The notes beneath the pieces are model-generated. The model saw nothing but the letters and a program-made list of their open reading frames with translations, was not told the origin of the DNA and searched no databases. Positions 48,375-60,371 of a stretch of 64,000 nucleotides of DNA are shown here, piece by piece. The DNA lies in the NCBI GenBank assembly GCA_025617375.2, contig JAMYGW020000011.1, forward strand, positions 496,001 to 560,000. The letters are read 5' to 3'. The stretch comes from Acarospora socialis (lineage: Eukaryota > Ascomycota > Lecanoromycetes > Acarosporales > Acarosporaceae). The position numbers and the translations under genes are program-made. The stretch's first letter is position 1, and every line of letters starts with the position of its first letter.

Positions 48375-50054
48375 TTATAAAGCACCACCCAGTAACGTGA
48401 CAATCCACATGGCCACTCTAACATGGAGGCCCACTCGGCGCTCAGTCTTGGTGAACTCATCAAGATCGACAGGTCTGGAGAACTCTTGAAGCCACTTCTG
48501 CTCCTCCTCCAGCCGTTTCTGAAGGCCCTCGTTTCGCGTCATGACGAGTGTATTGATCTCCAGATCCAGCGTATAGCTACGTTTGGTGTAATTCGAAGAT
48601 CCAACCAACGTGATGCTGGGCTGTTGCTCTTTCGGCATCGTCACCCAGAGTCCCTTGGCGTGGTACGTCCATCCGTCCTTCTCGCCGACGGTTCCGCGGT
48701 GCCATTCTTTCAGGGTGATGGAGTCATGACGGCCAGCCGCTCGGACCTTTTCTAGGAACCGTCGAGATAACAACGTATAGGCGGCCGGAAGCATGCCTGA
48801 TACTCCCTTGGAGCCGTAGAAGCCGTTAGCCCATGGACTTGCGGTGACGACAGTGCCTTGCTGGGAAGAGGAAGCGATGAGGAGGGACGAGAGCTGTGGA
48901 TGGATGTTGAAATAGCCGGCGGTGAACATCCAGCGCGAAGTAGCGAACTCTGGGGATGTGAGAGCGCGGAGGAGGGTGAGGAGGCTCGGAAGTTCGGAGG
49001 AGGTGTCCGGATCGAGGAGTGGGGTGAACTGTGCAACGGGGTAGACCACCGTGTCGGCGTTTGCTGGCGATGGCTGAGGATTGATTGAAGGCCGCATTAG
49101 GGGTTTCAGTAATGCAGTGGCGCGAGTTTTGAATGCCCGAGGTTCCTCAAGGGGCGACGGTGCGGCGTTCGATGACGGCCATTGTAATTGAAATCCACCA
49201 GGATCATCCGGGTCCGGCTGTACTAGATAACTCAGACCACCCACAGCATGGTGGATACGTGCAAAGTAGTCTGTTATGCGCTTGCTTGAAAAGACATGAT
49301 ACCGGTCTTGTCGGTTGGTGAAGTAGTCGTTCGAGAGGTTGGCCCTGACGTCAATTTAGCTGTGCACAGAACTTATTGACTGAGTGTGATCGAGGAGCTC
49401 ACACCCAGATACGATGATCTCATCATCCACCCCGTAGAGCTTCATATGTTGTAGACCCCACCCTTCATTGATCCGTCTGGGTATATATCTCTTTCGCAAC
49501 CCGGTCAAGTTCGGCGTGTGGTACATCCGGATCTCCACCCTCTCTGGCCCGAACTCTGCCACCAATGGCGCGAGGAGCGAGGCGCATGACGGTTCTGGTG
49601 TCTCCCGGGTACCACGCAAGGCGTCCGTTAAGATCGAGACTCTGAGATCCGGTTGCAGTTGGAGTGCCTTCCGTATGGTCGAGATCAACTCATGTTCCGT
49701 CTTGCCGATATACAAGGTTGACAGGTATATACGAGTTTTAGCGTTCAGTATCTTAGCCTACCTAGTGTCAGCTTCATGACTGTGCCATGTTGCGAGCGAA
49801 ATAAGTACCTTCAACGTTTCGTAAAAGGCCTGTGGAGACTCAAGAATATGAACTTGCGAACCTTGAATCTCAAATCTTGGAGCTATGTGATCGAGCTCGT
49901 TGATCAAACCACCAAATGCTGATACTGGCGAGGGGTGTTGGTGACCTCCAAAGGGTGTTGATGGAGAGGTAAAGTGTCTCCGACAATGCCAGGTAGACCT
50001 TGACCTTTTAGGGCAATCCCGAATGAAGCACCTCGAAGCCCCCCGTACTATCAT
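48375..50054 (-). CDS. PGS1: PGS1: phosphatidylglycerolphosphate synthase
   Basis: CDP-diacylglycerol:glycerol-3-phosphate 3-phosphatidyltransferase, the committed step to phosphatidylglycerol and cardiolipin in mitochondria; phospholipase-D superfamily. Exons 50054-49809, 49757-49405 and 49344-48375 give 522 aa (yeast Pgs1 is 521). The N terminus (MIVRGASRCFIRDCPKRSRSTWHCRRHF) is Arg-rich like a mitochondrial presequence. Landmarks: VHILESPQAFYETL, ARTRIYLSTLYIGKTEHEL, first HKD half-site QHMKLYGVDDEII, SGANLSNDYFTNRQDRY, second HKD half-site YHAKGLWV, VGSSNYTKRSYTLDLEIN, and a C-terminal hydrophobic segment (VAMWIVTLLGGAL). The first ATG of the frame was used. Head to head with NDUFA12. Confidence 0.95.
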
Positions 50055-50312
50055 GGCTCCCCGCGTGCAATGCAACACAACTATCTTTTGCTGTCCATCG
50101 TTATATTTCCAGGCTTGATGTCCTCACTCCTGCGTTCCTCTTGCCAAATGAGTATCCTGATAGAAGCGCAAACAGGGCGATCCCTGTAAAGTTATCGCGG
50201 ATCGGATTATGGCACTAGTCCCGTTGAGGAACTGAGGGAGCTGCCGAGGGCGGGAACCAATCGTGACCTCCATCTATTCTGTCGGAGAACTGCACAATAT
50301 CTCACAGCAAGA
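50055..50312. promoter_or_regulatory. Shared promoter of PGS1 and NDUFA12
   Basis: Only 258 bases separate the start codons of two divergent mitochondrial genes. A CCAAT box lies at 50257-50261, about 52 bases before the NDUFA12 ATG; CCAAT/HAP-complex control is common for fungal respiratory genes, but binding here is an inference. Confidence 0.5.
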
Positions 50313-51117
50313 ATGTCTACGATCATGCGAACGTTGCGCAATCTCCGCCGGATAGGGTTGAAGGTTAGCATCAACACAACGCTTGGGGGCTTTTCACTGA
50401 CAGTCTCACAGGAGTATGGCCACCAAATGCAAGTATGTAATACATTCTGCGAACCTATGGGTGGAGCAAGGACTACAGGCTAAGCCGAGAATTTACGCGG
50501 CGTAGTATATGGGTACAATGAACATCGGAGCGATGTTAGGCTATTCCGCTGATGAAAGCAGGCGATACCAAAGCTGGTACTCTCAGGGGAATAGACAAAA
50601 ACGGCAACAAGTTCTACGAGAACCTAGAGGAAGAGCTCCCATGTAAGAATCACAAGTTCCTCTAGCATACGAAGTGGTTGACTGGTAGCCGCAGTGCGGA
50701 CACGGTGGGTCGACTACAAGAACAAAGAGATTGATCCGTAAGTTGAGCACGTCCTGCTAGGATAGCTATCATATAGATTGCGTACTAAGAAGCACTTAGA
50801 TCACAAATTCAGACTGGCTGGTGAGTCTGATATTCGAGTTATTCAATCAACACTTTGCTCATACGTTTCGATTGCAGGCATGCATGGATGTCTTACATGG
50901 TCGACAAGCCGCCAACAGAGGATAAGCTATTGCAAGGTGGGCACAGAGAGTGGGAATTGCCTGGATCCCCTACGGTTCTCCTCTCGACTCGGGGGCGGTA
51001 TAAGCCATATTCGACGTAAGTCGTTCTTCGCCTAGGACAAGTTGACCTCTAACCTATTTCTTTTCCAGGACCAAGCCCAAGATTAGCGCTTGGGTACCTG
51101 AAGCAGCGCCTCGATAG
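50313..51117 (+). CDS. NDUFA12 / B17.2 subunit of respiratory complex I
   Basis: Accessory subunit (B17.2 / 13.4 kDa type) of mitochondrial NADH:ubiquinone oxidoreductase. Eight exons: 50313-50363, 50412-50432, 50506-50512, 50562-50642, 50695-50737, 50800-50820, 50878-51015 and 51069-51117, coding 136 aa. The chain starts MSTIMRTLRNLRRIGLKEYG, then HQMQ-YMGDTKAGTLRGIDKNG, NKFYENLEEELPLRTRWVDY, GWHAWMSYMVDKPPTED, and ends YSTTKPKISAWVPEAAPR. These are the conserved B17.2 blocks in correct order. Exon 3 is just seven bases (Tyr, Met and the first base of Gly) and exons 2 and 6 are 21 bases each. All phases fit; a TACTAAG branch site precedes exon 6. Confidence 0.95.
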
Positions 51118-52035
51118 ATCAGCTTGAGCTCTGGAGAGATTGGAGTTAGGTAATTGACGGGCTGGTAATCACGTGTGAAGGGGGCGAACACACTTGATTC
51201 ATTCTATGGAGCTGCTGTACTATGGTACTGTCCAGAGATAGTGGACGTTGAAAAAAAATCTTACAATGGATTACGAGCTCGGCGGCCACTTACTCACATC
51301 TTCTGAGTCATGCCGCAGTCGAGAATAGAAGTAAATAAGATTTGAATACAGCGTTGCACAAATGCGAGTGCGCATCTTACCGCTCTCTCTGACTCCAATC
51401 TTCCTCTGCTTGCCCGTTGCTGCTGACCTTACGAGGATTTAGTTCTTAGTCATGGGGCGTACCATAACCGACGACATAGGTGGAAACCACAACAACAAGG
51501 GCAAGGAGGTCTTATGATCTATTACTAAAGGTGCTTTTTATTAAGACCTTTGCTTGCTGGATCAATTTTCAAAACTTGACTGCATTTTGTGAACAATTTG
51601 TGAAAAAATTTGTACTATTTATTTTTGAGATTCGGCGCACTTTGTTGTGGTGCCGGTTACTATGGTACGCCCCATGACTAAGAACTAAAGCCTCGTACTG
51701 AGAAGGATTAGTCGAGATGTCAGAATGGCATGTGCAGATAGGCGGTGCGTCTCGGCTCAAATTGCCTATCCAGTAACCTTCGTCATGGCAAACCACCATT
51801 AGATAATGCACAGTGAAGCAGCGTGCATGAAATTATTCTACCCCACGGGTCTTACCTGACTCACATGTCTATCAAGGCACATCATCGGAGTTTTGTGTCT
51901 GTCGAACCGCAATTGCTTTTACGTGCGAAATTGTCTTTCGTTCGCAGTAGGGAGTACATCACAGTGAAATCACCTTCTTGATAAACCGACATTGGCAGTC
52001 CTTGGGAGTAACTGTGACGGCATCAGCTTGTGGCC
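51118..52035. other. Intergenic region carrying a MITE
   Basis: About 900 bases between NDUFA12 and the ABC transporter gene. It contains the inverted-repeat element at 51432-51695; the rest is presumed UTR and promoter. Confidence 0.6.
51432..51695. mobile_element. MITE with TA duplication (Tc1/mariner-like)
   Basis: A 264-base element bounded by 35-base inverted repeats, 51432-51466 and 51661-51695, that match at 34 of 35 positions (ends CGAGG(A/C)TTTAGTTCTTAG...). Both ends are flanked by TA, the target duplicated by Tc1/mariner transposases. The interior is AT-rich and encodes no transposase, so the element is non-autonomous. Near-identical termini imply a fairly recent insertion. No second copy is visible in this window. 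Confidence 0.85.
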
Positions 52036-55000
52036 ATGTTTGCCCACTGTGAGGGACCAATCTGGAGGGTTGACGACTTTACGTCATGTTTTCAAAGGGA
52101 GTAAGTTCCTCCTCCCAGATCCGCGACTGGGCAAAGTCAGCTAATGTCAATCTGTAGCTTCCTCCAGGTCCTTCTACCGGTCCTCGTTTGTTGCTTCTCA
52201 TTACTCTACCTATTCGCTCAGAGCATGCACCGGGCCGTCCGGTCAAAACGAGATAATGCTTACAAGCCAATTGACAATGACGCCCTTGTCTTTGGTATAC
52301 CTTGCCCTCCTGGTGGACAAGGAAGTGTGGCGGATGAAAATGGAGACATAGAAGATGATCTCTCCCTTGCGCTACAAAGAACCAAAAGTGGTACCGATGA
52401 GTCTATGATAGAGATCAGCCGGCCCGGGGGCGAGAAAGTGATCATTGTGTTGGAGATGTTAGCTTTGCTAGGGGAGGTTGGCATCAATCTTGCTGCTCTA
52501 TTGACGCGGGCATGGGGAGATAATGGAATTCTGGCGGCAATCGCAGGATTGGTGACTTGGGGTTATATTTTCTCTCTTGCATGCGCTCGACTGTTCCTCG
52601 CAAACTCCAAAAGACCAGCACTTCCAAAATTATGGAATCATACGGCTATTCTATATGGATTTCAGTGGCTTTTCACTGTATTACTGTTTCGGTCTGCCAT
52701 CATTCACCCGCGATCGAGACGAGCTCAGATCTTAATGGTTGCCGATTTCGCCTTGGCTACGCTACTCGGACTCATCGCGCTTACAACTAGGAAGGGTAAT
52801 ATGGCCGTAATATTGGAGTATGAAGACAACATTGAACCCTCGAGAGAACCATTGGCTAGTTTGTTCTCAATTGCGACGTTTGGCTGGGTCGACGCTATTG
52901 TCTGGAAAGGATACATGAAGACGCTGGAGCTCTCGGACATATGGAACCTGGCACCGAACAACAAGGCCGCGCGAATTTTAGCAGACTATCGACAAACCAA
53001 GAAGACAACTAAACTTGCCTGGCATCTACTCAAATACTTCAAGCGCGGTCTGCTGATACAGGCGGCATGGGCATGTTTTTCTGGGTTCTTTACGTTTGCG
53101 CCCACTCTGCTACTGAAGGTCATCCTCGAGTACGTTGAGGACCCGACAGGCACTCCAGCTAGCGCAGCATGGTTTTATGTTATTCTCCTGGCTGTGTCTG
53201 GGTGCACTCAGGCTCTTGCCGATGGTCAAGCACTTTGGACTGGTCGTAAGATCTGTATTCGACTGCGAGCCGTCATCATTGGCGAGATTTATGCCAAAGC
53301 TCTGAGACGCAAAGCGGCGGCTGGTTCGGATACAGTTCTAGGAGAGAAGAAAAAAGACCTTGACGGACAACCCAAGCAGGGATTGAAGGAAAGGATAAAA
53401 TCATTTGGGAGAAAGCGAAAGGATCGTGATCAGAAAACAAAGCCTGATATAGTAGCTAGCATGGAGAAATCGGATTCACAAGTCAATACTGGCACGATCA
53501 TCAACCTAATGGCTGTGGACTCTTTCAAGGTCAGCGAGATAAGTGCTTACTTACATTTTCTGTGGGCCAGCGTTCCGGTCCAGATTATTGTTGCCATTAC
53601 CTTGCTTTACAAGATTCTGGGATACAGTTCGATTGCGGGCATTGGTATGATGGTGCTATTACTGCCTCTAAACATCGTCATCGCAAGACAATTCAGCAAG
53701 ACTCAGAAAGTTATCATGGCTGCCACCGACGCCCGAATCCACACAACGAATGAGGTCTTGCAAAATATCAGAATCATAAAGTACTTCGCCTGGGAACAAC
53801 GATTCGCGCAGATCGTTAACGACAAGAGGCGTACAGAACTGCGCGCCTTACGAAGGCGCTATATCCTCTGGGCAATCGCCGCCACGGTCTGGTACGGAGC
53901 TCCTATCATGATCACGTTCCTCTCGTTCCTCATTTATACTGCCGTCGAGAAGAAGGACCTCATACCCTCAGTTGCTTTCACCGCACTTTCTTTGTTCAGC
54001 ATCCTCCGTATACCATTGGACCAATTGGCAGACATGCTCGCCCACGTTCAAGAGTCAAAGGTATCGGTCGATCGGGTCGAAGAGTTCCTCAACGAAGACG
54101 AAACCGAGAAGTATGTTCAGCTTCTGCATAATAACATGGATGAAACTGGGGAGCCAATCATCGGCTTCGATTCTGCAACTTTCACCTGGGGTGGGAAGGA
54201 TGCCATTACCCAAGATGGTACCACAGCCTTCCGCATGATCGATATGAGTATCAGATTCAAGGTTGGGCATCTTAATGTCATCGCTGGTCCCACTGGATCC
54301 GGCAAAACATCGCTTTTGATGGCATTGCTGGGCGAGATGACGCTCTTGGAGGGACGTGTCTTCTTACCTGGTGGCCACAGTCGAGAAGATTTAAGCCCGG
54401 ATGCTGAGACAGGTTTGACCGAGAGTGTTGCTTACTGCGCGCAACAAGCATGGCTAGTCAACGATACCATCAAGCAAAACATCTTGTTCGCGTCTCCCTG
54501 GAATGAGAAAAGGTACAACGCCGTCATCTCAGCATGTGCGCTTGAGCGGGATCTAGAAATCCTTGACGCTGGCGACCAAACCCTTGTGGGCGAAAAGGGA
54601 ATCACACTATCAGGGGGCCAGAAGCAACGGATATCGTTGGCCCGCGCCTTGTATTGCAATTCGCGACATGTTCTACTGGACGACTGCTTAAGTGCTGTCG
54701 ACTCACATACAGCGAAGCACATCTTCGAGAACTGTATCATGGGTCCATTGATGTACAAGCGTACCTGTATTCTAGTTACACACAATGTTGCGCTATGCGT
54801 CCCGCGCTCGCAACACGTCGTGGTGCTCGACAATGGCAAGGTTGCTTCCCAAGGGTCTGCAGAAGAGATATTATCCTCCGGTGCGCTCGGAGACGACTTG
54901 CTCAAGTCAAGACCAGCGTCAAAAGGCAACTCTCAGATGATCTCTAGGGTTCCATCCACCGATGATCTTGGTGGTAGAGGCTCGGACAAGCTCAACAGAG

Positions 55001-57216
55001 CGCCCAAGCAGGCGAATGGAACAGCTAATGGGACGACAAAAGATTCGGCGACGAATGGCAAAGGACACAGTCAGAGTGAGAACGCTAATACCAGAACAGA
55101 AGGTAAGGCTGAGGGAGGAGTCAAGCTACAAGTCATCAGATTGTACCTTGCAGCAATGGGTAGGTGGTACTATTGGGTCATTGCTGTGGCTACCTTCGCT
55201 GCCCAGCAAATTGGTTCGGTAGCGACGAACGTTTGGATTCGAGAATGGGCCAACTCATACCACACAAGAAATGTCCATCTTCGGGGAGCTCAAGTCAAGA
55301 TGTCACCTGTCAACTACATCCGCGGAATGAGTAACCACATCTCCTCGAGCTGCTTGTCAAGCGGCACCTGCGCGTGGAACATACCTCTTTTCTCCGAACA
55401 ATCTTCCGCAATCAATTTCGCTGTCACTTCCCCTGAAGTGAATGTCTCGTACTACCTAGGGATCTATGCACTTCTCGGTGTGATATATATGGTCATATGT
55501 CTACTTAGAGAAGGAGTTCTATTTTGGGGCTCAATCGCAGCATCTTGGAAGATACATGAGCGCCTACTCAACTCCGTCAGTCATGCCAAGTTCAAATTCT
55601 TCGACTCGACACCGCTAGGCCAACTCATGAATAGATTCTCGAAGGATATCGAGGCCCTGGATCAAGAAGTCGCCCCTGTCGCCGTTGGTATGCTCCATTG
55701 TTTAGCCACTGTCGTGACCATTGTCATCCTTATTTCTGTGATCACCCCTGGTTTCCTCATCGCCGGGATATTCATCACTGCCATTTACTTCGCAATTGGC
55801 AAGTTTTACATCAGGTCGTCGCGTGACCTGAAAAGACTGGAGTCAGTCCAGCGGAGTCCGTTGTACCAGCAGTTTGGTGAAACCCTGAGCGGGATCACTA
55901 CGATACGGGCCTACGGCGACGAGAGACGCTTCATACGAGACAACCAAAGTCGTATCAATACTCACAGCAGACCTTTTATCTACCTGTGGGCCACCAATCG
56001 ATGGCTTGCATTCCGCGTGGACGTTGTTGGGGCTCTGGTTGCTTTCTTCTCTGGAGTATTCATCATATTGAGCGTTGGGAAGATTGACGCAGGCGCCGCT
56101 GGGCTCTCCTTGACTTATGCGGTCACCTTCACCGAGAATGTGCTTTGGCTTGTTCGGCTCTATGGCGCAAATGAGCAGAACATGAACTCAGTCGAGCGGA
56201 TTAAAGAATACCTTGATGTCGAACAAGAAGCAAAAGCTATCATCCCAGAGACTCGTCCGGCGGCGAATTGGCCAAGTCGTGGAGCTGTCCAATTCGTCAG
56301 CTATTCGACTCGCTACCGAGCCGATCTCGAGCTTGTGCTACGAAATGTGACGTTCAATGTCCTCCCCGCAGAGAAAGTCGGGATCGTGGGGCGCACCGGT
56401 GCGGGCAAGAGTTCGCTTGCTCTTGCCCTCTTTAGAGGCCTCGAAGCCGAGTCAGGCAAGATTCTTATTGACGATGTCGACATCGGCTTGATCGGTCTAC
56501 AAGATTTGCGCGAGTCGATCACCATCGTACCACAAGACCCCACCCTCTTCACCGGCACCATCCGCAGCAACCTCGATCCATTCGGTCTCTTCACTGATGA
56601 AGAGATCTTCACCGCCCTCCGTCGCGTCCACCTCATCGGCTCCGAAAGCTCCACCTCCACCTCCAGCCCCTCATCCCACACCACCCCGCGCAACGCAATG
56701 CCCACCCCTCCCGACTCCCCCGCGCCCGCCACCGAGTCCCTCTCCACAAACACAGACGCGACCCTAACCAAGACCATTACCAACGCCCGCGACAACGCCA
56801 ACATCTTCCTGAACCTCCTCTCCCCCATCACTGAATCCGGCTCGAACCTCTCGCAAGGCCAACGCCAGCTCCTCTGCCTCGCGCGCGCCCTGCTGAAATC
56901 GCCCCGCGTCCTGCTCATGGACGAAGCCACAGCGTCCATCGACTACGCCACCGACGCCAAGATCCAAGACACGCTGCGCGAGCTGAAGGACAACACGATC
57001 ATCACGATCGCGCACCGGCTGCAGACGATCATCGACTATGACAAGGTGCTGGTGCTGGAGAAGGGCGAGGTGGTGGAGTTCGATGCGCCGTGGGAGCTGG
57101 TGCGGAAGGAGGGCGGTGTGTTTAGGGGGATGTGTGAGACGAGTGGGGATTTGGAGGGGTTGGTGGAGGGGGCGAGGAAGGCTGCGGAGGGGAGGAGGTT
57201 GGTGGATGATAGTTAG
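52036..57216 (+). CDS. ABCC (MRP-type) full-length ABC transporter
   Basis: Large vacuolar- or plasma-membrane export pump of the Ycf1/Ybt1/Bpt1 kind; likely substrates are conjugates, bile-acid-like compounds or drugs. I add a first exon 52036-52100 (MFAHCEGPIWRVDDFTSCFQ), spliced by GTAAGT...TGTAG to 52158-57216, giving 1707 aa. Layout: TMD0 helices (about 25-200), TMD1 (about 300-640), NBD1 with GPTGSGKTSLL (about 731), LSGGQKQR (839) and LLDDCLSAVD (861), a charged linker, TMD2 (about 1000-1370), NBD2 with GRTGAGKSSLA (about 1432), NLSQGQRQ (1584) and LLMDEATAS (1607). NBD1 has Asp instead of the catalytic Glu, as usual in ABCC. A Ser/Thr/Pro-rich insert of about 45 residues interrupts NBD2, resembling Ybt1/Vmr1-type proteins. 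Confidence 0.93.
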
Positions 57217-57898
57217 GGGGTTTGGTTGATGGGTGGATTGAGTGGGTATACGACTATTTTCGTTTCGTATTCATATGGGGTTAGGGGAAGGTAGGCAGTT
57301 TTAGAATATTTACATTCACGCTTAGGAGCGTTGGTGCTTATCTTGAGGCCGGCGTCGCTGTCGCTGTCGCTGTCGCTGTGTGAGACGTGTCGGTGCGATA
57401 GATTATCGAGGACCGGTCTGAGTTGTTTCATAGCTCAACGGACATCTTCTCCAAACTCGCTCCTGCCCCTTGGTTTTGACCCTGACGAGACCAGCGCCAC
57501 GACTACCTAGGTAGCTGAACTCTGGCTGTGATCGACCCGTTTATGCCAGCAGGGCACAACGTACGATGAGTTGCGACCGAGCGCGGTTGTCATCCTATGC
57601 CTGCCTCCATGCCGGTAGACGAGTCGTTAAAGTTGTGTATCAGATGCTTCGCGATTATACAATGTACAAATCGTACTCCCGCGCCTTGTCCCCAACCCGA
57701 GGCACTTCCCAAATAAGCAGACGACCACCCACGCCAGCAAGGAGGGCCCAGCCGAAAAGAAAAGTGTCGTTAGGATATATCTCCCCCGAACTCCCGCTCC
57801 ATATCCGTAATATGTATTCCCGTCGGTTCGGAGGAAGCAGATAACCCTCATCAACCCGACCCATGGCTTCTACGCCAAAGAAAACATTACAAATGCGA
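57217..57898. other. Convergent intergenic spacer
   Basis: About 680 bases between the ABC transporter and the rhodopsin-domain gene. It includes a short GTCGCT hexanucleotide tract at about 57353-57378. No gene seen. Confidence 0.55.
57353..57378. repeat. (GTCGCT)n short tandem repeat
   Basis: About four copies of a GTCGCT hexamer in non-coding sequence. Confidence 0.8.
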
Positions 57899-59370
57899 TC
57901 ATGAATGGCAGAAACTCGACCCCGAGCTCCTCCTCCCATCGCCCAGATACGTGGCCGACACGTTCGTCGTTGTGCTGATATGGATCCCCTCGCTGGGGCG
58001 CAGCACGTCCGTCTCGCCTCCATTTCCATCCCCGTTGCCCCGGATCCGCTTCCCCGTAACCGCCCACGTCGTGACGGTGCCGCCCCTCGGTATCCACGGC
58101 GGGCTAGCCAGGGGAGATGGCAGGGGTGGGCTGCTTTTCGAGTCGAGGCGGTAGGCACGGGAGTTGGTTTGTTGGGTGAGGTCGGAGACGTAAACTTTGG
58201 ACATCAGGCAGGGGAAGATGAGGGAGAGGGGGCGGCGGAGCTTGGGGAGGCAGGCGCAGATAATGCCGCTGTTGGCTTCGATGACGGACCAGACGGTGGC
58301 GGGGAGGGGCCCCCCTGGGTGGTGTTAGTAAAGTGTAATGGAAGGGATGTGGCGACGGTGAAGGTGTGATTGGACTGACAGGTGGGGTCTCGGTCCTTGG
58401 CAGATAGGACCAGGGTTGTGGTGCGGACGATGCTCGTGACGCAGACGCTGGGAGATCGTCAGCTATCTGATTTGATCATAGTGATGATGAAGGAGGCGGG
58501 GACGGGACGAGGCCACTTACAACGCTCCCAGCGCGAAGACGATCGACAATCCGATCTTCTCCAAGCGCGGCAGACGTAGCTTGGCAATCTGACTGAGCGG
58601 CATGGCCAGGATGGCGAAGTCGGTGATGATGTTGAGGACGGCGTACGACTGCCAGAACGGGGCAGGGTTAATGCAGTGCATATTTTTAGTCGATTTGTCC
58701 CAAAAGCTATAGACCGGAGTGCACTGGAAGATCGTCGCCACGATGTAGGCAAAGCCGGAAGAGGCGATGAAGGCGATGCCACCGTGAGTCGTCCACCGGA
58801 ACCACCTTTCGACAGAAAAGATTCGGTAGTAGAGGCACAGGATCGAGACCTTGTTGAGCGTGATGACCACTTTGTACGTGATCTGTGCGGCGAAGAACCA
58901 CTAGAGACACTGGGCGCGTTGGTACTGAATCACTTGGAACGAATGTCACAGATGGGGATCTTGACCTTTAATGCAATGATCACTTGCTCATGAGGCAGGT
59001 CTTTGGCGTGCCTCCCGTAGCCATTGACAACAGCTGCGGTCCATCGTTAGCCACAAAGCCGACCTACCGGATTCTCACTAGGGCAAAGTACCTTCAATCT
59101 CCGTGACGGACAAAATGACTGAAGATATCTAACAATCGAACGTATCAGCTTCGTATCACACGCGTCTCACGAGCAGGTCAGGTCGTGCAAGCCTACAAGA
59201 GATAATAATATTGTCCAGTCGTCCGTTCCAAGGTGTTTTCTTGCCGCGGTCGTTCCCATCCGGACAGCAACAAAGAGGCCGGCGACAATGACCATCACCA
59301 CGCTGAGAATGTAGAGAGGCCAACCTCGCTGAACGGGCCCCACTGTGCCCATCCCAACATTTGGAGCCAT
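57899..59370 (-). CDS. Rhodopsin-domain (PTH11-like) integral membrane protein
   Basis: Fungal seven-helix membrane protein of the rhodopsin-domain family, related to PTH11-like receptors. Six exons: 59370-59197, 59128-59092, 59033-58966, 58900-58521, 58447-58380 and 58314-57899, coding 380 aa. Landmarks of the family: first helix (LYILSVVMVIVAGLFVAVR), DDWTILLSL, VNGYGRHAKDLP, ALKWFFAAQITYKVVITLNK, SILCLYYRIF, FQCTPVYSFWDKS with conserved Cys/Trp, LNIITDFAILAMPL, IVFALGALVCVTSIVR and WSVIEANSGIICACLP. The C-terminal tail of about 110 residues is cytosolic, Ser/Gly-rich and disordered. There is no CFEM domain. Ligand and signalling role are unknown. Confidence 0.92.
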
Positions 59371-60371
59371 AGATTGAATATAGCCGTTGAAGGACGGTGG
59401 ATATGTTCAGGTGTCCTCCACTTGTGGTTTGAAAAGCAAGTGGGTCGTGATGCCTCTTGGCACAGACTGGATCTCATCCTCGAAGATCGGATGCACTCTA
59501 TCTATATCGTGCCTGGATCGATATACAAATGGCGAGCCGAGACAGATTGCTCGATCCAAGGGAACTCACGTATGCTCCCCGTTCCCCAGCAGTCGGGTCG
59601 AGAAACCATTTCCATGGCAGGCAGGCGGAGATTCCCCGTCAACTCATTTGGAGTACTCGTAGAGTTCCAGGGTAACCGTCTCCTCTTGGGCGCCATTACG
59701 CCTCAAACCGGTACCGGAAAACCTTAAGAGAGCTAACGAACTGCTGGCGGTCCGCTCGCCTCGAATGTCTAGCGTTGATTGAACTGTTGATACACTTTCG
59801 GCTATGCACTGCACGGACTCTGCTATCGTCTCCGGCTGCGAAGTTGCTTGCCGGCCTTGTTTTGCCGGAGAGTTGTGAAGTATAATCTGATGTCCGCTCT
59901 AAGGTACGGATCCGTATCAGCTTGCTTTTCTCCGCACATTAGCTCTCCGCTATCTTGGCGTTACATCGCCGCATGCAACATACCTAAGGTAGGTACGGAG
60001 TAGTTTTAGCCTTTTTTGCTATGGACTGATGGATCGTGGCTTCTCCTGCAGCCATCTGGGCGTCATACCGAGAAGCTTCCGCATGCTTGTTAGGGCAGGA
60101 CTTCCTATTGGTGAGTGCAGCTTGTTCCTGTCTTCCCAAACATGGGACGAACTCCTCGCTTATGCACACCATGCAGTGTGCAAGGAAATGATGGGGGACC
60201 GTCTGGCCTTCGAACGATGCATTTACAACATACAACTAGGAAGGTACCTTGTAGAGAACTACTGTACCAAGAAAGTTCCCCTTCGGTCCTGATCTCATAG
60301 GTAGGAAGGATGAGAAGTAAAAACTTCGAGCTGGCAGTCAGCTCTTTCATTTCATTGTTCCTACACCCACC
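59371..60371. other. Divergent intergenic region
   Basis: About 1 kb between the rhodopsin-domain gene and the carboxylesterase gene. Presumed promoters only; a TACCTAAGGTAGGTA palindrome-like motif near 59985 belongs to the dispersed motif described elsewhere. Confidence 0.5.

Noticed and set aside
51480-51811. Short frames inside and beside the MITE
   Set aside because: They overlap the terminal inverted repeat and show no transposase motif.
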